Position numbers and translations under genes: made by a program. Positions 24,904-34,130 of a DNA stretch of 38,157 nt are shown here, piece after piece. Position 1 is the stretch's first letter. Every line of letters starts with the position of its first letter. Below the pieces are notes generated by a model that was not told the DNA's origin, made no database searches, and saw only the letters and a program-made list of their open reading frames with translations. This DNA is from Desulfobulbus sp. Tol-SR (GTDB taxonomy: Bacteria; Desulfobacterota; Desulfobulbia; Desulfobulbales; Desulfocapsaceae), in contig JROS01000003.1 in the NCBI GenBank assembly GCA_000769715.1, positions 1 to 38,157 of the forward strand, written 5' to 3'.

Positions 24904-25041
24904 TCAGGCTGACAGACGTTTCCGCCCCTTCGCCCGACGGGCATTGAGTATGGCGCGACCGGAGCGAGTCCGCATTCTCTCGCGAAAGCCGTGGGTTCGC
25001 TTGCATTTCAAATTGCTGGGCTGGAAAGTACGTTTACTCAT
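24904..25041 (-). CDS. rpmH: 50S ribosomal protein L34
   Basis: A 45-residue basic protein starting [15 protein letters not shown] with the L34 core [16 protein letters not shown] and a C-terminus [10 protein letters not shown]. It is a structural protein of the large ribosomal subunit. It is the first gene of the leftward rpmH-rnpA-yidD-yidC-jag-mnmE string, with a leader of about 160 nt from the promoter at 25209-25238. An unusual cysteine (position 13, LKCKR) stands where most L34 proteins have Arg or Lys. Confidence 0.97.
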   Translation of the reverse strand: MSKRTFQPSNLKCKRTHGFRERMRTRSGRAILNARRAKGRKRLSA

Positions 25042-25208
25042 TTTTTTAATCCCTTTGTTTTACATCCATGCAGTTTCATGGGGCTTTTGAAGTGATGGAG
25101 ACCTTGGCCAGCCTATCCGGCAGGTATTCTGCTGACCGACACGTCTCTTGCCGCTACCATAGCCTTCCAGACAGGAAGGACAGGAAATCCGAAAATTACA
25201 AAAGAACC

Positions 25209-25238
25209 ATATTAATCATAGAAGCCGAATACTGTCAA
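25209..25238 (-). promoter_or_regulatory. Sigma70-type promoter of the rpmH operon
   Basis: On the minus strand TTGACA (25238-25233) and TAATAT (25214-25209) are separated by 18 bp, close to the housekeeping consensus. Transcription would begin near 25202. The leader contains a CCTTCC-N5-GGAAGG hairpin around 25160-25180. The rest of the 340-bp gap 25042-25381 shows no gene and no DnaA-box cluster. Confidence 0.7.
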
Positions 25239-25267
25239 ATAATTTCACCAGCCCCACCCGCCTCATC

Positions 25268-25296
25268 TTGCACATGAACCCGCAGTATGCTACTGT
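25268..25296 (+). promoter_or_regulatory. Candidate sigma70-type promoter of the methyltransferase gene
   Basis: TTGCAC (25268-25273) and TACTGT (25291-25296) are 17 bp apart with a TGC extended -10 directly upstream of the latter. Transcription would begin near 25303, leaving a leader of about 80 nt that includes a short GGGGC/GCCCC hairpin. It lies back to back with the rpmH promoter. Confidence 0.4.
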
Positions 25297-25381
25297 TGAG
25301 TGCGGATTTTCCGTCTCAACGCGGGGGGCTCAGCCCCTGTCGTCCCCTTCGTCGCCATCCGTTGCACCCACAAAATAACTT

Positions 25382-26215
25382 ATGACCGCAGACCGCCTTG
25401 CCACTTTTTCCGATCTCGACTGGGATCAACTCTGGCGCAACGCCCGGTCCAGGAAATCATGGGGAAGCAGCAGCGCCGCCGACTGGGACAGGAAAGCGGC
25501 CTCGTTCGCATCCCGCAATCAATCCTCGCCCTTCGTCTCGCTGGTCCTGTCGCATATTCCTCTGACCCCGTCGACGACGGTCCTCGATGTCGGCTGCGGC
25601 TCGGGAACCCTCGCCCTGCCCATCGCCAGGCAGGTCAGGTCGGTCACCGCCGTCGATTTTTCCGCCGGCATGCTGTCGGCCCTGACTGAGATGGCAACCC
25701 AAGCGGATATCACCAACATCAGGACCATCCAGGCTAGCTGGGAGGATGACTGGTCGGCGCTCGGCATCGGCCGGCACGACATCGCCATCGCCTCCCGCTC
25801 CCTGGCCGTCGCCGACCTCCGGGCCGCCCTGCAGCGCCTCGACGACCATGCCTCGGCCTCGGTCTTCATCGTCGATCGGATCGCCCCCACCCCCTTCGAC
25901 CCCGCAGCCTTCGCCGCCGTCGGCCGGCCGTTCGAGGGCGGGCCGGATTACATCTATGTCCTCAACAGCCTCTACTCCATGGGAATCCACCCCGACGTCG
26001 CCATCGTCAGCCTCGACCGGGAGGCGGAGTTTGCCGATCTTGATGACGCCATGGACTCCTATCGCTGGATGATCAAGAACATGTCGCCCGAGGAGGAATC
26101 CGCCCTCCGCCGCTATCTGGCCCGGAACAGCCGCCCCGGCGAAGGCGGCCGGATCGTGGTCGAACGCGGCTTTACCCCCCGGTGGGCCTGCATCCGGTGG
26201 GACAAGAGCCGATGA
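25382..26215 (+). CDS. Class I SAM-dependent methyltransferase
   Basis: This 277-residue protein has the SAM-binding motif I TVLDVGCGSGTLALPIA at about residue 62 and motif II VTAVDFSAGML. The usual post-motif segment NIRTIQASWEDDW comes next. The N-terminal 55 residues (SDLDWDQLWRNARSRKSW, DWDRKAASFA) resemble a group of uncharacterised methyltransferases of anaerobes. The C-terminal part has a WMIKNMSPEEE segment. The substrate is unknown. The ATG has no strong ribosome site; a leader of about 80 nt from the candidate promoter is likely. It may be transcribed with trkA, which starts 76 bp downstream. The neighbours give no hint of function. Confidence 0.82.
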   Translation: MTADRLATFSDLDWDQLWRNARSRKSWGSSSAADWDRKAASFASRNQSSPFVSLVLSHIPLTPSTTVLDVGCGSGTLALPIARQVRSVTAVDFSAGMLSALTEMATQADITNIRTIQASWEDDWSALGIGRHDIAIASRSLAVADLRAALQRLDDHASASVFIVDRIAPTPFDPAAFAAVGRPFEGGPDYIYVLNSLYSMGIHPDVAIVSLDREAEFADLDDAMDSYRWMIKNMSPEEESALRRYLARNSRPGEGGRIVVERGFTPRWACIRWDKSR

Positions 26216-26291
26216 TGCCGCCTTCTCCTCCCCTCTTCCGGCCGCCGGGCACCAGGCCTGTTCCGGCCGCCGCCATCCGAGGTCTCGACCC

Positions 26292-27644
26292 ATGCGTATC
26301 ATAATCGTCGGTGCCGGACAGGTCGGATTCCATATCTGCGAGCGGTTCTCGCTGGAAAACCAGGATGTGGTCCTGATCGATACCGACGACAAAAAACTCA
26401 AGCGGATCGAACGCGATCTCAACATCATGACCATCCACGGCAGCGGCGCCTCCGCCCGGATCCTCGCCGAGGCCGGGATCGCCAAGACCGACCTGTTCAT
26501 CGCCGTCACCGACAGCGACGAGGTCAACCTGATCGCCTGCATCATGTCCAGTCAGTACAACGTCAAGACCCGGATCGCCCGGGTCCGCAACCAGGACTTT
26601 CTCGAAGAGGGCATGTTCCCGAACACCAAGGTCCTGGACATCGACATGATCATCAGCCCGGACCAGGCGATGACCGATGAAATCGTCAGCCTCTGTCACA
26701 TCTCCGCCGCCTTCGACATGGCCAAGTTCGCCGACGGCCGCCTGATGCTGCTCGGTTACCTGATCAGAGAAGGCAACCCCCGCCTCGGCATGACGCTGGA
26801 TAAACTGATGAAGGCCCATGGCTCCCACAATTTCATCATGACCGCGATCATCCGCGGCCGGGACACCATCATCCCCCGCGGCAGCGATGTCATCCAGGCC
26901 GGCGACAAGATCTACATCATGGTCAGGCGCGAGGACATCTTCCGGGTCGAAAAGTTCTTTCACCTCAGCAGCCAGACCCCGCACAAGGTCTTCATCATCG
27001 GCGGCGGCCGGATCGGCTATGCCGTAGCCCGGGCGCTGGAAGACCTCAACATCGAGGTCTTCCTGGTCGAAAACAGCCGCCAGCGCTGCGAATTCCTGTC
27101 CGAGAACCTGGGGCGGACCACCGTCCTCAATATCGACGGCCTCGACGCCCACGACATGCTCGACGAGGGGATCGACCAGGCCGATCTGGTCATCTCGCTG
27201 ACCAGCAGCGACTCGAACAACATCATGTCGAGCCTGCTGGCCAAATATCACGGCGCCAGGCGGTGCATCACCAAGATCACCCGCCACGATTTCGTGCCGC
27301 TGCTCGGCCAACTCGGCATCGACATCGCCCTCTCCTCGCGCCAGGTCGCCGCCAGCATGATCCTGCGCTTCGTCCGCCGGGGGGCGGTCGGCACCGTCGC
27401 CACGATCATGAACAGCGATGCCGAGGCGATGGAGATCAAGGTGCCGATGAACCGGAATTTTGACAATGTCGCCCTCAAAGATCTCAATTTTCCGACAGGA
27501 GCGATCATCGGCGCCATCGTCCGGGGGCGGAAGATCCTCATCCCCTCCGGCAACACCCGGGTTCAGGCGGAAGACAACCTGGTCGTGTTCTTCACCCGTG
27601 ATGCGGTGAAAATGCTCGAACAGTATTTCGACCAGGAAGAGTAG
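26292..27644 (+). CDS. trkA: Trk potassium uptake system regulatory subunit TrkA
   Basis: This 450-residue cytoplasmic protein contains two RCK units in tandem. The first NAD-binding domain opens RIIIVGAGQVGFHICERF, the second VFIIGGGRIGYAVARAL near residue 233. Each is followed by a small RCK_C domain (DTIIPRGSDVIQAGDKIYI and KILIPSGNTRVQAEDNLVVF). TrkA gates the TrkH potassium channel-transporter in response to nucleotide binding. The length matches the family (about 458). It is followed after three bases by trkH, so the two form an operon, probably with the methyltransferase upstream. Confidence 0.96.
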   Translation: MRIIIVGAGQVGFHICERFSLENQDVVLIDTDDKKLKRIERDLNIMTIHGSGASARILAEAGIAKTDLFIAVTDSDEVNLIACIMSSQYNVKTRIARVRNQDFLEEGMFPNTKVLDIDMIISPDQAMTDEIVSLCHISAAFDMAKFADGRLMLLGYLIREGNPRLGMTLDKLMKAHGSHNFIMTAIIRGRDTIIPRGSDVIQAGDKIYIMVRREDIFRVEKFFHLSSQTPHKVFIIGGGRIGYAVARALEDLNIEVFLVENSRQRCEFLSENLGRTTVLNIDGLDAHDMLDEGIDQADLVISLTSSDSNNIMSSLLAKYHGARRCITKITRHDFVPLLGQLGIDIALSSRQVAASMILRFVRRGAVGTVATIMNSDAEAMEIKVPMNRNFDNVALKDLNFPTGAIIGAIVRGRKILIPSGNTRVQAEDNLVVFFTRDAVKMLEQYFDQEE

Positions 27645-27647
27645 GCG

Positions 27648-29186
27648 ATGCGGACGAGCGGTGTACTCAACCTGCTGGGCAAGCTGCTGATACTGCTGTC
27701 CCTGACCCTCATCGGGCCGATCCCCTTTTCGCTCTATTACGACGACGGGATGCTCCGGTCCTTTGTGCTGTCGTCGCTGATCGGCGCCGGCAGCGGCGGT
27801 CTGCTGCTGCTGCTCTTTCCGCCGGAGGAAGACCTCGGTTACCGCGAGGGCTTCGCCATCGTCACCCTGAGCTGGCTGGCGATGGCCCTGCTGGGGGCTC
27901 TGCCCTTCTACATCTCTGGCAAGATACCCGCCTTTGTCGATTGCTATTTCGAAGCGATGTCCGGCTTCACAACCACCGGCTCGACGATCCTCGTCACCGT
28001 CGAGGTCCTGCCGAAGAGTCTGCTGTTCTGGCGCTCCCTGACCCATTGGCTCGGCGGCATGGGGATCATCGTCCTGACGATCGCCATCATGCCGCTGCTG
28101 AAGGTCGGCGGCACCCAGCTGTTCCATGCCGAAATGCCCGGTCCCACCAAGGACCGGCTGGCCCCCCGGATCCAGGGCACGGCGAGGATCCTCTGGAGCG
28201 TCTACGTCTTCCTCACCCTGATCGAGATGATTTTGCTGATGGCCGGGGGCGTGGATTTCTTCGACGCCCTCTGCCACGCCTTCGCCACCCTCGCCACCGG
28301 CGGTTTCTCGACCCATACGGCAAGCATCGCCTACTTCGATTCCGCCTATGTCGAGGGGGTGATCATCGTCTTCATGCTGCTGGCCGGAATGAACTTCACC
28401 CTCCATTTTCATGCCTTCACCGGCAACTTCCGCACCGTCATCAAGAATGAGGAACTGCGCCTCTACCTCGCCATTGTTTTTCTCTCGACCCTGATCATCA
28501 CGGTCGCCGCCACCCTGGCCGATCCGGCGTATAATATCGTCAAAAATTTCCGCGACGCGATGTTCATTGTCGCTTCGCTCGTTACCACCACCGGTTTCGG
28601 CACCGTCGATTACGAACTCTGGCCGCCGGTCTGCCTGATGGTCATCATCGTCCTGATGTTCATCGGCGGCTGCGCCGGTTCCACCTCCGGCGGCATCAAG
28701 GATGTGCGGATCCTGCTGCTGTTCAAATACGCCCTGCTGCAACTGCGCCGCCTCGTTCATCCCCATCAGGTGCAGACGATCAAACTGGGGGCGACCCGGG
28801 TGCCCCAGGAGATCCTGATCGCCATCCTCGGCTTCTTCGCCCTGTATCTGGTCGTCTTCTTTCTGGCCAGCTTCATCGTCACCGCCACCGGGGTCGATAT
28901 CGTCACCGGCACCAGCGCGGTCATCACCACCCTCAGCAATGTCGGCCCCGGCTTCAAGGTCGTCGGGCCGACCCAGAATTTCAGCACCCTGCCGGAGCTG
29001 GCCAAGATTGTGCTGATTATCTGCATGCTGGCCGGCCGGCTCGAGCTCTACACCGTCGTCGTGCTGTTGACTCCGGCCTTCTGGCGGATGGCGCGGAAAC
29101 CGTCCCTCCGCACCTTCTCCCTGTACAACAGGCTATCGGCTCCTGTTTCCCAATCCCCAGTATTGAAAGACAACATCCATGAATGA
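27648..29186 (+). CDS. trkH: Trk potassium uptake protein TrkH
   Basis: A 512-residue inner-membrane potassium uptake channel of the SKT family. Four pseudo-repeated pore loops can be read: FTTTGSTIL near residue 105, [11 protein letters not shown] near 215, [11 protein letters not shown] near 310 and LSNVGPGFK near 425. Each places a key Gly in the selectivity filter. About ten hydrophobic helices surround them. [20 protein letters not shown] is the intramembrane loop region typical of TrkH. The last eight bases overlap the start of mnmG, so mnmG is translationally coupled to it. TrkA and TrkH act together; no separate TrkG is present. Confidence 0.96.
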   Translation: MRTSGVLNLLGKLLILLSLTLIGPIPFSLYYDDGMLRSFVLSSLIGAGSGGLLLLLFPPEEDLGYREGFAIVTLSWLAMALLGALPFYISGKIPAFVDCYFEAMSGFTTTGSTILVTVEVLPKSLLFWRSLTHWLGGMGIIVLTIAIMPLLKVGGTQLFHAEMPGPTKDRLAPRIQGTARILWSVYVFLTLIEMILLMAGGVDFFDALCHAFATLATGGFSTHTASIAYFDSAYVEGVIIVFMLLAGMNFTLHFHAFTGNFRTVIKNEELRLYLAIVFLSTLIITVAATLADPAYNIVKNFRDAMFIVASLVTTTGFGTVDYELWPPVCLMVIIVLMFIGGCAGSTSGGIKDVRILLLFKYALLQLRRLVHPHQVQTIKLGATRVPQEILIAILGFFALYLVVFFLASFIVTATGVDIVTGTSAVITTLSNVGPGFKVVGPTQNFSTLPELAKIVLIICMLAGRLELYTVVVLLTPAFWRMARKPSLRTFSLYNRLSAPVSQSPVLKDNIHE

Positions 29187-31068
29187 GTATGATATTGCCG
29201 TGATCGGCGCCGGCCATGCCGGCTGCGAAGCGGCGCTGGCCGCCGCCCGGATGGGCTGCCGCACCTTCGTCGCCATCATCAACGCCGACACCATCGGCGC
29301 CATGTCCTGCAACCCGGCGATCGGCGGCCTGGCCAAGGGCCATCTGGTGCGGGAAATCGACGCCCTCGGCGGCGAGATGGCCAGGAACATCGATGCCACC
29401 TCGATTCAATTCCGCCGCCTCAACACCAGCAAAGGCCCGGCCGTCCGCTCGTCACGGGCCCAGGCCGACCGCCTGCTCTACCGCCTGCGGATGAAAGCGG
29501 TGCTGGAGAACCAGCCGAACCTGACCCTCTGCCAGGCCACGGTCGACAGCCTGCTGGTCGACAACGGCCGCATCGTCGGCCTCAGGACCTCGATCGACCA
29601 GGAGATCCGGGTCCGGGCGGTGGTGGTCGCCACCGGCACCTTCCTCAACGGTCTGGTCCACATCGGCCTGAAGAACTTTCCCGCCGGGCGGATGGGCGAC
29701 GCCCCCTCGACCCGGCTCGCCGCCTGGTTCAAGGACCAGGGGTTCAACGTCGGGCGGATGAAGACCGGCACCGTCCCCCGGCTGGCGGCCCACTCCATCG
29801 ATTACTCGGACCTCGAGGCCCAGTACAGCGACGACCCGCCGGCCCACTTTTCCTTTGCCTCCAAAGGCCGCTATACCCTGCCGCAGCTGCCGTGCCATAT
29901 CACCTACACCAACGAGCGGACCCACGAGATCATCCGCCAGGGCATCGACCAGTCGCCGATGTATGCCGGCATCATCGAGGGGATCGGGGCCCGCTACTGC
30001 CCGTCGATCGAGGACAAGGTCATGCGGTTCCCGGAGAAGGGGCGGCACCAGATCTTCCTCGAGCCGGAGGGGCTGGACACGGTCGAGGTCTACCCCAACG
30101 GCCTGCCGACCAGCCTGCCGCTGGCCACCCAGACCGCGATGATCCACAGCATCAAGGGACTGGAGCGGGCCCAGATCATCCGTCCCGGCTACGCCATCGA
30201 GTACGACTACGTCGATCCCCTGGAACTGCACCCGTCGCTGGCGACCAAACGGCTCGAAGGCCTCTACCTCGCCGGCCAGATCAACGGCACCTCCGGCTAC
30301 GAGGAGGCCGCCGCCCAGGGCCTGATGGCCGGGATCAACGCCGTCCGCTACGTCCAGGGCAAAGAACCGGTGGTCCTCGACCGCTCCCAGGCCTATATCG
30401 GGGTGCTGATCGACGACCTGGCGACCTGCGGCACCCGGGAACCGTACCGCCTCTTCACGTCCCGGGCCGAATACCGCCTGCTGCTGCGCGAGGACAACGC
30501 CGACACCCGGCTGAGCCGGATCGGCCATGGCATCGGCCTGCTCGATGACGCCTCTTACCAGCGATTTCTCCACAAGGAGCGGGGAATGGCGGAGGGCATG
30601 GCCCTGCTCGACGCCGTCGCCGTCAAGCCGACGGTCGCGGTCAACGGGGCGCTGACGGCGCTGGGCCAGATCGGGATCAAGCAGAAGAGCAGCCTGACCG
30701 AACTGCTGCGCCGCCCCGGCCTGACGATCGACCAGCTCACCGGCCTGCCACTGGACGCTGACGAACAGCAGGAGGTGGCGGAGCTGGCACAATCACCGGT
30801 CAAGGATGAGATCCAACTGCAGATTAAATTCGCCGGCTATATCGAGCGGCAGAACGAACAGGTGGAGCGCTTCCGCAAGATGGAGTCGCTGATCCTGCCC
30901 GACGATATCGACTACAAGGCCCTGTCCGGCCTGTCCAACGAAGTCGTCGAAAAGCTCAGCCGGGTGCGACCGCGCTCGCTCGGCCAGGCATCACGCATTT
31001 CGGGGATCACGCCGGCCGCCATTTCGGTGCTGCAGGTCCACATTAAACGGCTCAAAGCCCAGAACTGA
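29179..31068 (+). CDS. mnmG: tRNA uridine-5-carboxymethylaminomethyl(34) synthesis enzyme MnmG
   Basis: A 629-residue FAD enzyme, partner of MnmE in modifying uridine 34. The N-terminus [20 protein letters not shown] is the FAD-binding fold, followed by [40 protein letters not shown] is the second family signature, near residue 365. [17 protein letters not shown] and the C-terminal helical domain ([17 protein letters not shown]) that binds MnmE complete it. Its start overlaps trkH by eight bases. Normally mnmG is followed by rsmG and parAB near the origin; here it is followed by lgt, so the usual order has been broken. Length is normal. Confidence 0.97.
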   Translation: MNEYDIAVIGAGHAGCEAALAAARMGCRTFVAIINADTIGAMSCNPAIGGLAKGHLVREIDALGGEMARNIDATSIQFRRLNTSKGPAVRSSRAQADRLLYRLRMKAVLENQPNLTLCQATVDSLLVDNGRIVGLRTSIDQEIRVRAVVVATGTFLNGLVHIGLKNFPAGRMGDAPSTRLAAWFKDQGFNVGRMKTGTVPRLAAHSIDYSDLEAQYSDDPPAHFSFASKGRYTLPQLPCHITYTNERTHEIIRQGIDQSPMYAGIIEGIGARYCPSIEDKVMRFPEKGRHQIFLEPEGLDTVEVYPNGLPTSLPLATQTAMIHSIKGLERAQIIRPGYAIEYDYVDPLELHPSLATKRLEGLYLAGQINGTSGYEEAAAQGLMAGINAVRYVQGKEPVVLDRSQAYIGVLIDDLATCGTREPYRLFTSRAEYRLLLREDNADTRLSRIGHGIGLLDDASYQRFLHKERGMAEGMALLDAVAVKPTVAVNGALTALGQIGIKQKSSLTELLRRPGLTIDQLTGLPLDADEQQEVAELAQSPVKDEIQLQIKFAGYIERQNEQVERFRKMESLILPDDIDYKALSGLSNEVVEKLSRVRPRSLGQASRISGITPAAISVLQVHIKRLKAQN

Positions 31069-31082
31069 ACCCTTCATCCACC

Positions 31083-31931
31083 ATGCCCACACCCTTCGTC
31101 CACTCCTTCGACCCGGTCGCCGTCAGCCTCGGTCCACTGCAGATCCGCTGGTACGGCCTGATGTACGTGCTCGGCTTCACCGCCAGCTACTTCCTGGTGC
31201 GTTACCAGATCCGCCGCCGGCAATTTGCGGAGCTGGAAATGCATTTTGAAAACCTTAACCTGGTCCTGATCCTGTCGGTGATCCTCGGCGGCCGTCTGGG
31301 CTACGTCCTGTTTTACAATCCAGCCTACTACTTCCGCCACCCCCTGGAGATTCTCGCCACCTGGGAGGGGGGAATGTCCTTCCACGGGGCCTGTCTCCTG
31401 CTGATCGTCAGCGGCTGGCTGTTCTGCCGCAAATACGGGATCGATTTCTGGAAGGGTGCCGATATCTATGTCGCCACCTTCCCCATCGGTCTGGGCCTGG
31501 GCCGGATCGGCAACTTCATCAACGGCGAACTCTTCGGCCGGCCGACCGATGTCCCCTGGGGCGTGATCTTCACCGACGGCGGCCCGGTGGCGCGCCATCC
31601 CTCCCAACTCTACGAGGCCCTGCTCGAGGGATTACTCCTTTTTGCCCTCCTCTGGTCCGTGAAGGCCCGACCGTGGGAGCAGCGGTCGGGCTGGCCGCAC
31701 GGCAGCATCTTCGCCCTGTTTCTCATCGGCTATGGGGTGTTGCGGATGGTGGTCGAGCTGTTCCGCGAACCCGATCCCCAGATCGGTTTCCTGTTCGGGC
31801 TGGTGACGATGGGCCAGAGCCTCAGCCTGATCATGGTGGCCGGCGGCCTATTCCTGTGGATGTTCCGAGTCCGGAAGGAGAAGAACAGAGGGGGGGCACC
31901 GGTCGCCGCTTCCCGCCGGAAGCGCCCCTGA
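31083..31931 (+). CDS. lgt: Prolipoprotein diacylglyceryl transferase
   Basis: This 282-residue inner-membrane enzyme moves a diacylglyceryl group from phosphatidylglycerol to the lipobox cysteine of prolipoproteins. It has about seven hydrophobic helices. Signatures are RWYGLMYVLGF, GGRLGYVLFYN, EGGMSFHGACLL with the essential His, and GLGRIGNFINGELFGRPTD, the Lgt signature with its essential Arg, followed by RHPSQLYEALLEG. The basic, low-complexity tail extends beyond the last helix. It would serve the PrsT-like lipoprotein of this window among many others. It begins 15 bp after mnmG, and its stop overlaps the start of the radical SAM gene by one base. Confidence 0.96.
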   Translation: MPTPFVHSFDPVAVSLGPLQIRWYGLMYVLGFTASYFLVRYQIRRRQFAELEMHFENLNLVLILSVILGGRLGYVLFYNPAYYFRHPLEILATWEGGMSFHGACLLLIVSGWLFCRKYGIDFWKGADIYVATFPIGLGLGRIGNFINGELFGRPTDVPWGVIFTDGGPVARHPSQLYEALLEGLLLFALLWSVKARPWEQRSGWPHGSIFALFLIGYGVLRMVVELFREPDPQIGFLFGLVTMGQSLSLIMVAGGLFLWMFRVRKEKNRGGAPVAASRRKRP

Positions 31932-33754
31932 TGATCGCCATGCGTCAGCACACAATTCCACTTCCCGGCGACCGCCGCCCCCTGCCGATCTGCTGGGAGG
32001 AATGCCGGCGGCGGGGCTGGGACGAGCTCGACATCCTGCTGGTCACCGGCGACGCCTATGTCGATCACCCCTCCTTCGGAATCGCCCTGATCGCCCGGCT
32101 CCTCGACAGCCGCGGCTATCGGGTGGCGATCCTGCCGCAGCCGCGGTACGACCGGCTCGACGACTTTCGCCAGTTTCCCGCACCCCGCCTCTTCTGCGGC
32201 ATCACCGGCGGCAATCTCGATTCGATCGTCGCCAACTATTCCGGCAACGGCAAGGTCAGGGACTTCGACGCCTTTTCCCCCGCCGGTAATCCCTGGCGAG
32301 GGGAGGAACGGTCCAAGGCCAACCGCCGCCGGCCCGACCGCGCCGTCCTGCTCTATGCCCAATTGGCCCGCGCCGCCTTCGGCGAGACCCTGCTGGTCCT
32401 GGGCGGGATCGAGGCCTCGCTGCGCCGCTTCGTCCATTACGATTACAAGCAGGAGAAGTTGCGGGCCTCCAGCCTGACCGACGCCAAGGCCGACCTGCTG
32501 GTGTATGGGATGGGGGAACGGGCGGTACTGACGATCGCCGAGCGGATCGCAGGCGGCGAGGCCACGCTGGATGGAATCCCCGGCACCTGCCGCCGCCTGA
32601 GCGACAAGGAACGGCAGGGAAAACTGCCCGAAATCGCCGGCGCCCCGGCCGATCATTGGCTGCTGCTGCCGTCATGGGCCGACATCGGCCGCAATCCCGC
32701 CCTGTTTCTCGACCAGGAACTGCAGCTCGACCACCATGCCCGGGCCGCATCCGGCAAGATCGTGCTCCAGCGGCAGCAGAGCCACTGGGTGATCCAGTAT
32801 CCCCCGGCCGCCCCGCTCGGCAGCGAGGAACTCGATGCCCTTCATGCCCTCCCCTTCAGCCGCAGGCCCCATCCCGCCGCCCCCGACATCCCGGCCTACC
32901 GGATGATCCGGGATTCGGTGACCATCGTCCGCGGCTGCTCCGGCAATTGCTCCTTCTGTGCGATCACCAGGCACCAGGGGCCGAAGGTGATCAGCCGCAG
33001 CCGGGAGTCGATCGTCACTGAGGTCAAGTTGCTCAGTCGGATGGACGATTTTGGCGGGACCATCAGCGATCTCGGCGGGCCGACCGCCAATCTCTGGGGC
33101 ACCAGTTGCGCGATCGGCGGCTGCGCCAGGAACGACTGCCTCTACCCCCGGGTCTGCCCCAATCTCCAGGTGGCGGAGCAGGAGTTTCTGCAGCTGCTCG
33201 ACGGGGTCGCCGCGGTCGCCGGGGTCGAGCACGTCTTCATCTCCTCCGGCCTGCGCATGGGACTGCTGCTCAAGACCCCGGCCCTGTTGCGGCGGATCAT
33301 CGAGCGCCATACGCCGGGGGCGATGAAGATCGCCCCGGAGCACACAGATGCCGACCTGCTCACCCTGATGCACAAGGAACCGCACGCCGTGTTGCGCCAG
33401 TTTATCCGGACCTGCCGGCAGATGGCCAGGGAGCTCGGCCAGGATCTGCGTTTTTCCCCCTATATCATCACCGCCCATCCCGGCAGCAGCAAGAGCCAGG
33501 TCAGGCAGCTGGTCAAAGATCTACGGGCCCTCGAGCTGCAAGTCCGCGCCTTCCAGGACTTCACCCCGACCCCGGGGACGATATCCACCGCCATGTTCGT
33601 CACCGGCCGGCGTCGTGACACCAAAGAGCCGTTGACCGTACCGAAAAACGCCAGTGAGCGAAAGAAACAGCGGGAGATCATCGAGCGGGAGTATCTGAAA
33701 GCTTCAGGACCGGCCCGGGCGTCACGACCGGCCCGCCGCACCACGAAGCGGTGA
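31931..33754 (+). CDS. ygiQ: YgiQ-family radical SAM protein (UPF0313)
   Basis: This 607-residue protein has a B12-binding-like N-terminus typical of YgiQ (LPICWEECRRRGWDELDILL, TGDAYVDHPSFG, GGIEASLRRFVHYDY) and the radical SAM cluster motif GCSGNCSFCAI near residue 336. C-terminal signatures FSPYIITAHPGSSKSQV and FQDFTPTPGTISTAMF complete the family pattern. The reaction and substrate of YgiQ are not established. A longer open frame begins at 31673 inside lgt, but the ATG at 31931 overlaps the lgt stop by one base and begins the conserved part; an ATG nine bases later is also possible. The Ala/Arg-rich tail is not conserved. It ends at repeat joint 3. Confidence 0.92.
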   Translation: MIAMRQHTIPLPGDRRPLPICWEECRRRGWDELDILLVTGDAYVDHPSFGIALIARLLDSRGYRVAILPQPRYDRLDDFRQFPAPRLFCGITGGNLDSIVANYSGNGKVRDFDAFSPAGNPWRGEERSKANRRRPDRAVLLYAQLARAAFGETLLVLGGIEASLRRFVHYDYKQEKLRASSLTDAKADLLVYGMGERAVLTIAERIAGGEATLDGIPGTCRRLSDKERQGKLPEIAGAPADHWLLLPSWADIGRNPALFLDQELQLDHHARAASGKIVLQRQQSHWVIQYPPAAPLGSEELDALHALPFSRRPHPAAPDIPAYRMIRDSVTIVRGCSGNCSFCAITRHQGPKVISRSRESIVTEVKLLSRMDDFGGTISDLGGPTANLWGTSCAIGGCARNDCLYPRVCPNLQVAEQEFLQLLDGVAAVAGVEHVFISSGLRMGLLLKTPALLRRIIERHTPGAMKIAPEHTDADLLTLMHKEPHAVLRQFIRTCRQMARELGQDLRFSPYIITAHPGSSKSQVRQLVKDLRALELQVRAFQDFTPTPGTISTAMFVTGRRRDTKEPLTVPKNASERKKQREIIEREYLKASGPARASRPARRTTKR

Positions 33755-33800
33755 CGGTGTCACGGACCTACGACCGGCAACGCTGTCGTGTTCTGCCGCT

Positions 33801-34080
33801 GCCGTGTCATTTCATTTTCCCCGCTGTCATTTCAATTCCCCGCTGTCATTTCGTTTTCCCCTCTGTCATTTCGAGCGAAGCGAGAAATCTCGTCGTTCCC
33901 GATAGGGCGAAGGGCGCGATGCCGCTCCCGCTGTCATTTCGAAGCGAAGCGAGAAATCTCAATGTTCACGGGCATGCCCCTTATTGCGGCTGATGATCGC
34001 TGCAGGAGATCTCTCCCTGCGGTCGAGATGACAGCGGGGGATGGTCGCGATGACAGAGGAAGGGATGGTCGAGATGACGG
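33801..34080. repeat. Cluster of CTGTCAT-ended palindromic elements with short tandem array (joint 3)
   Basis: This fills the 376-bp gap 33755-34130, which has no gene. TGTCATTTC recurs at 33805, 33825, 33844 and 33864, a spacing of 19-20 bp. A partial element with GAGAAATCTCGTCGTTCCCG comes next, then a complete element at 33931-34034. After that ATGACA recurs at 34028 and 34050, followed by ATGACG at 34074. The complete copy shares its interior GATGATCGCTGCAGGAGATC with the copies in joints 1, 2 and 4. Confidence 0.8.
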
Positions 34081-34130
34081 CGGCTGCCACCGGTGATTTC
34101 TTCCGATCGAGATGACAAGGCATCAGACGT

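Noticed and set aside
25042-25381. Possible replication origin upstream of rpmH
   Set aside because: No dnaA gene and no cluster of TTATNCACA boxes were seen; the gap is explained by two divergent promoters.
26172-28766. 864-codon open frame on the minus strand opposite trkA-trkH
   Set aside because: It is a shadow of GC-rich codon usage on the opposite strand. The translation is rich in Asp, Gln, Gly and His with no domain, while the plus-strand genes are clearly trkA and trkH.
31673-31930. N-terminal extension of the YgiQ-type protein
   Set aside because: These 86 codons lie in another frame of lgt and are not family-like. The ATG at 31931 overlaps the lgt stop and begins the conserved sequence.
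33755-34130. Small coding frames in the repeat-filled gaps (here and at 13.2-13.5, 18.5-19.1 and 37.5-37.8 kb)
   Set aside because: Their translations are repeated SFRSEARNL-type peptides that simply reflect the palindromic elements.
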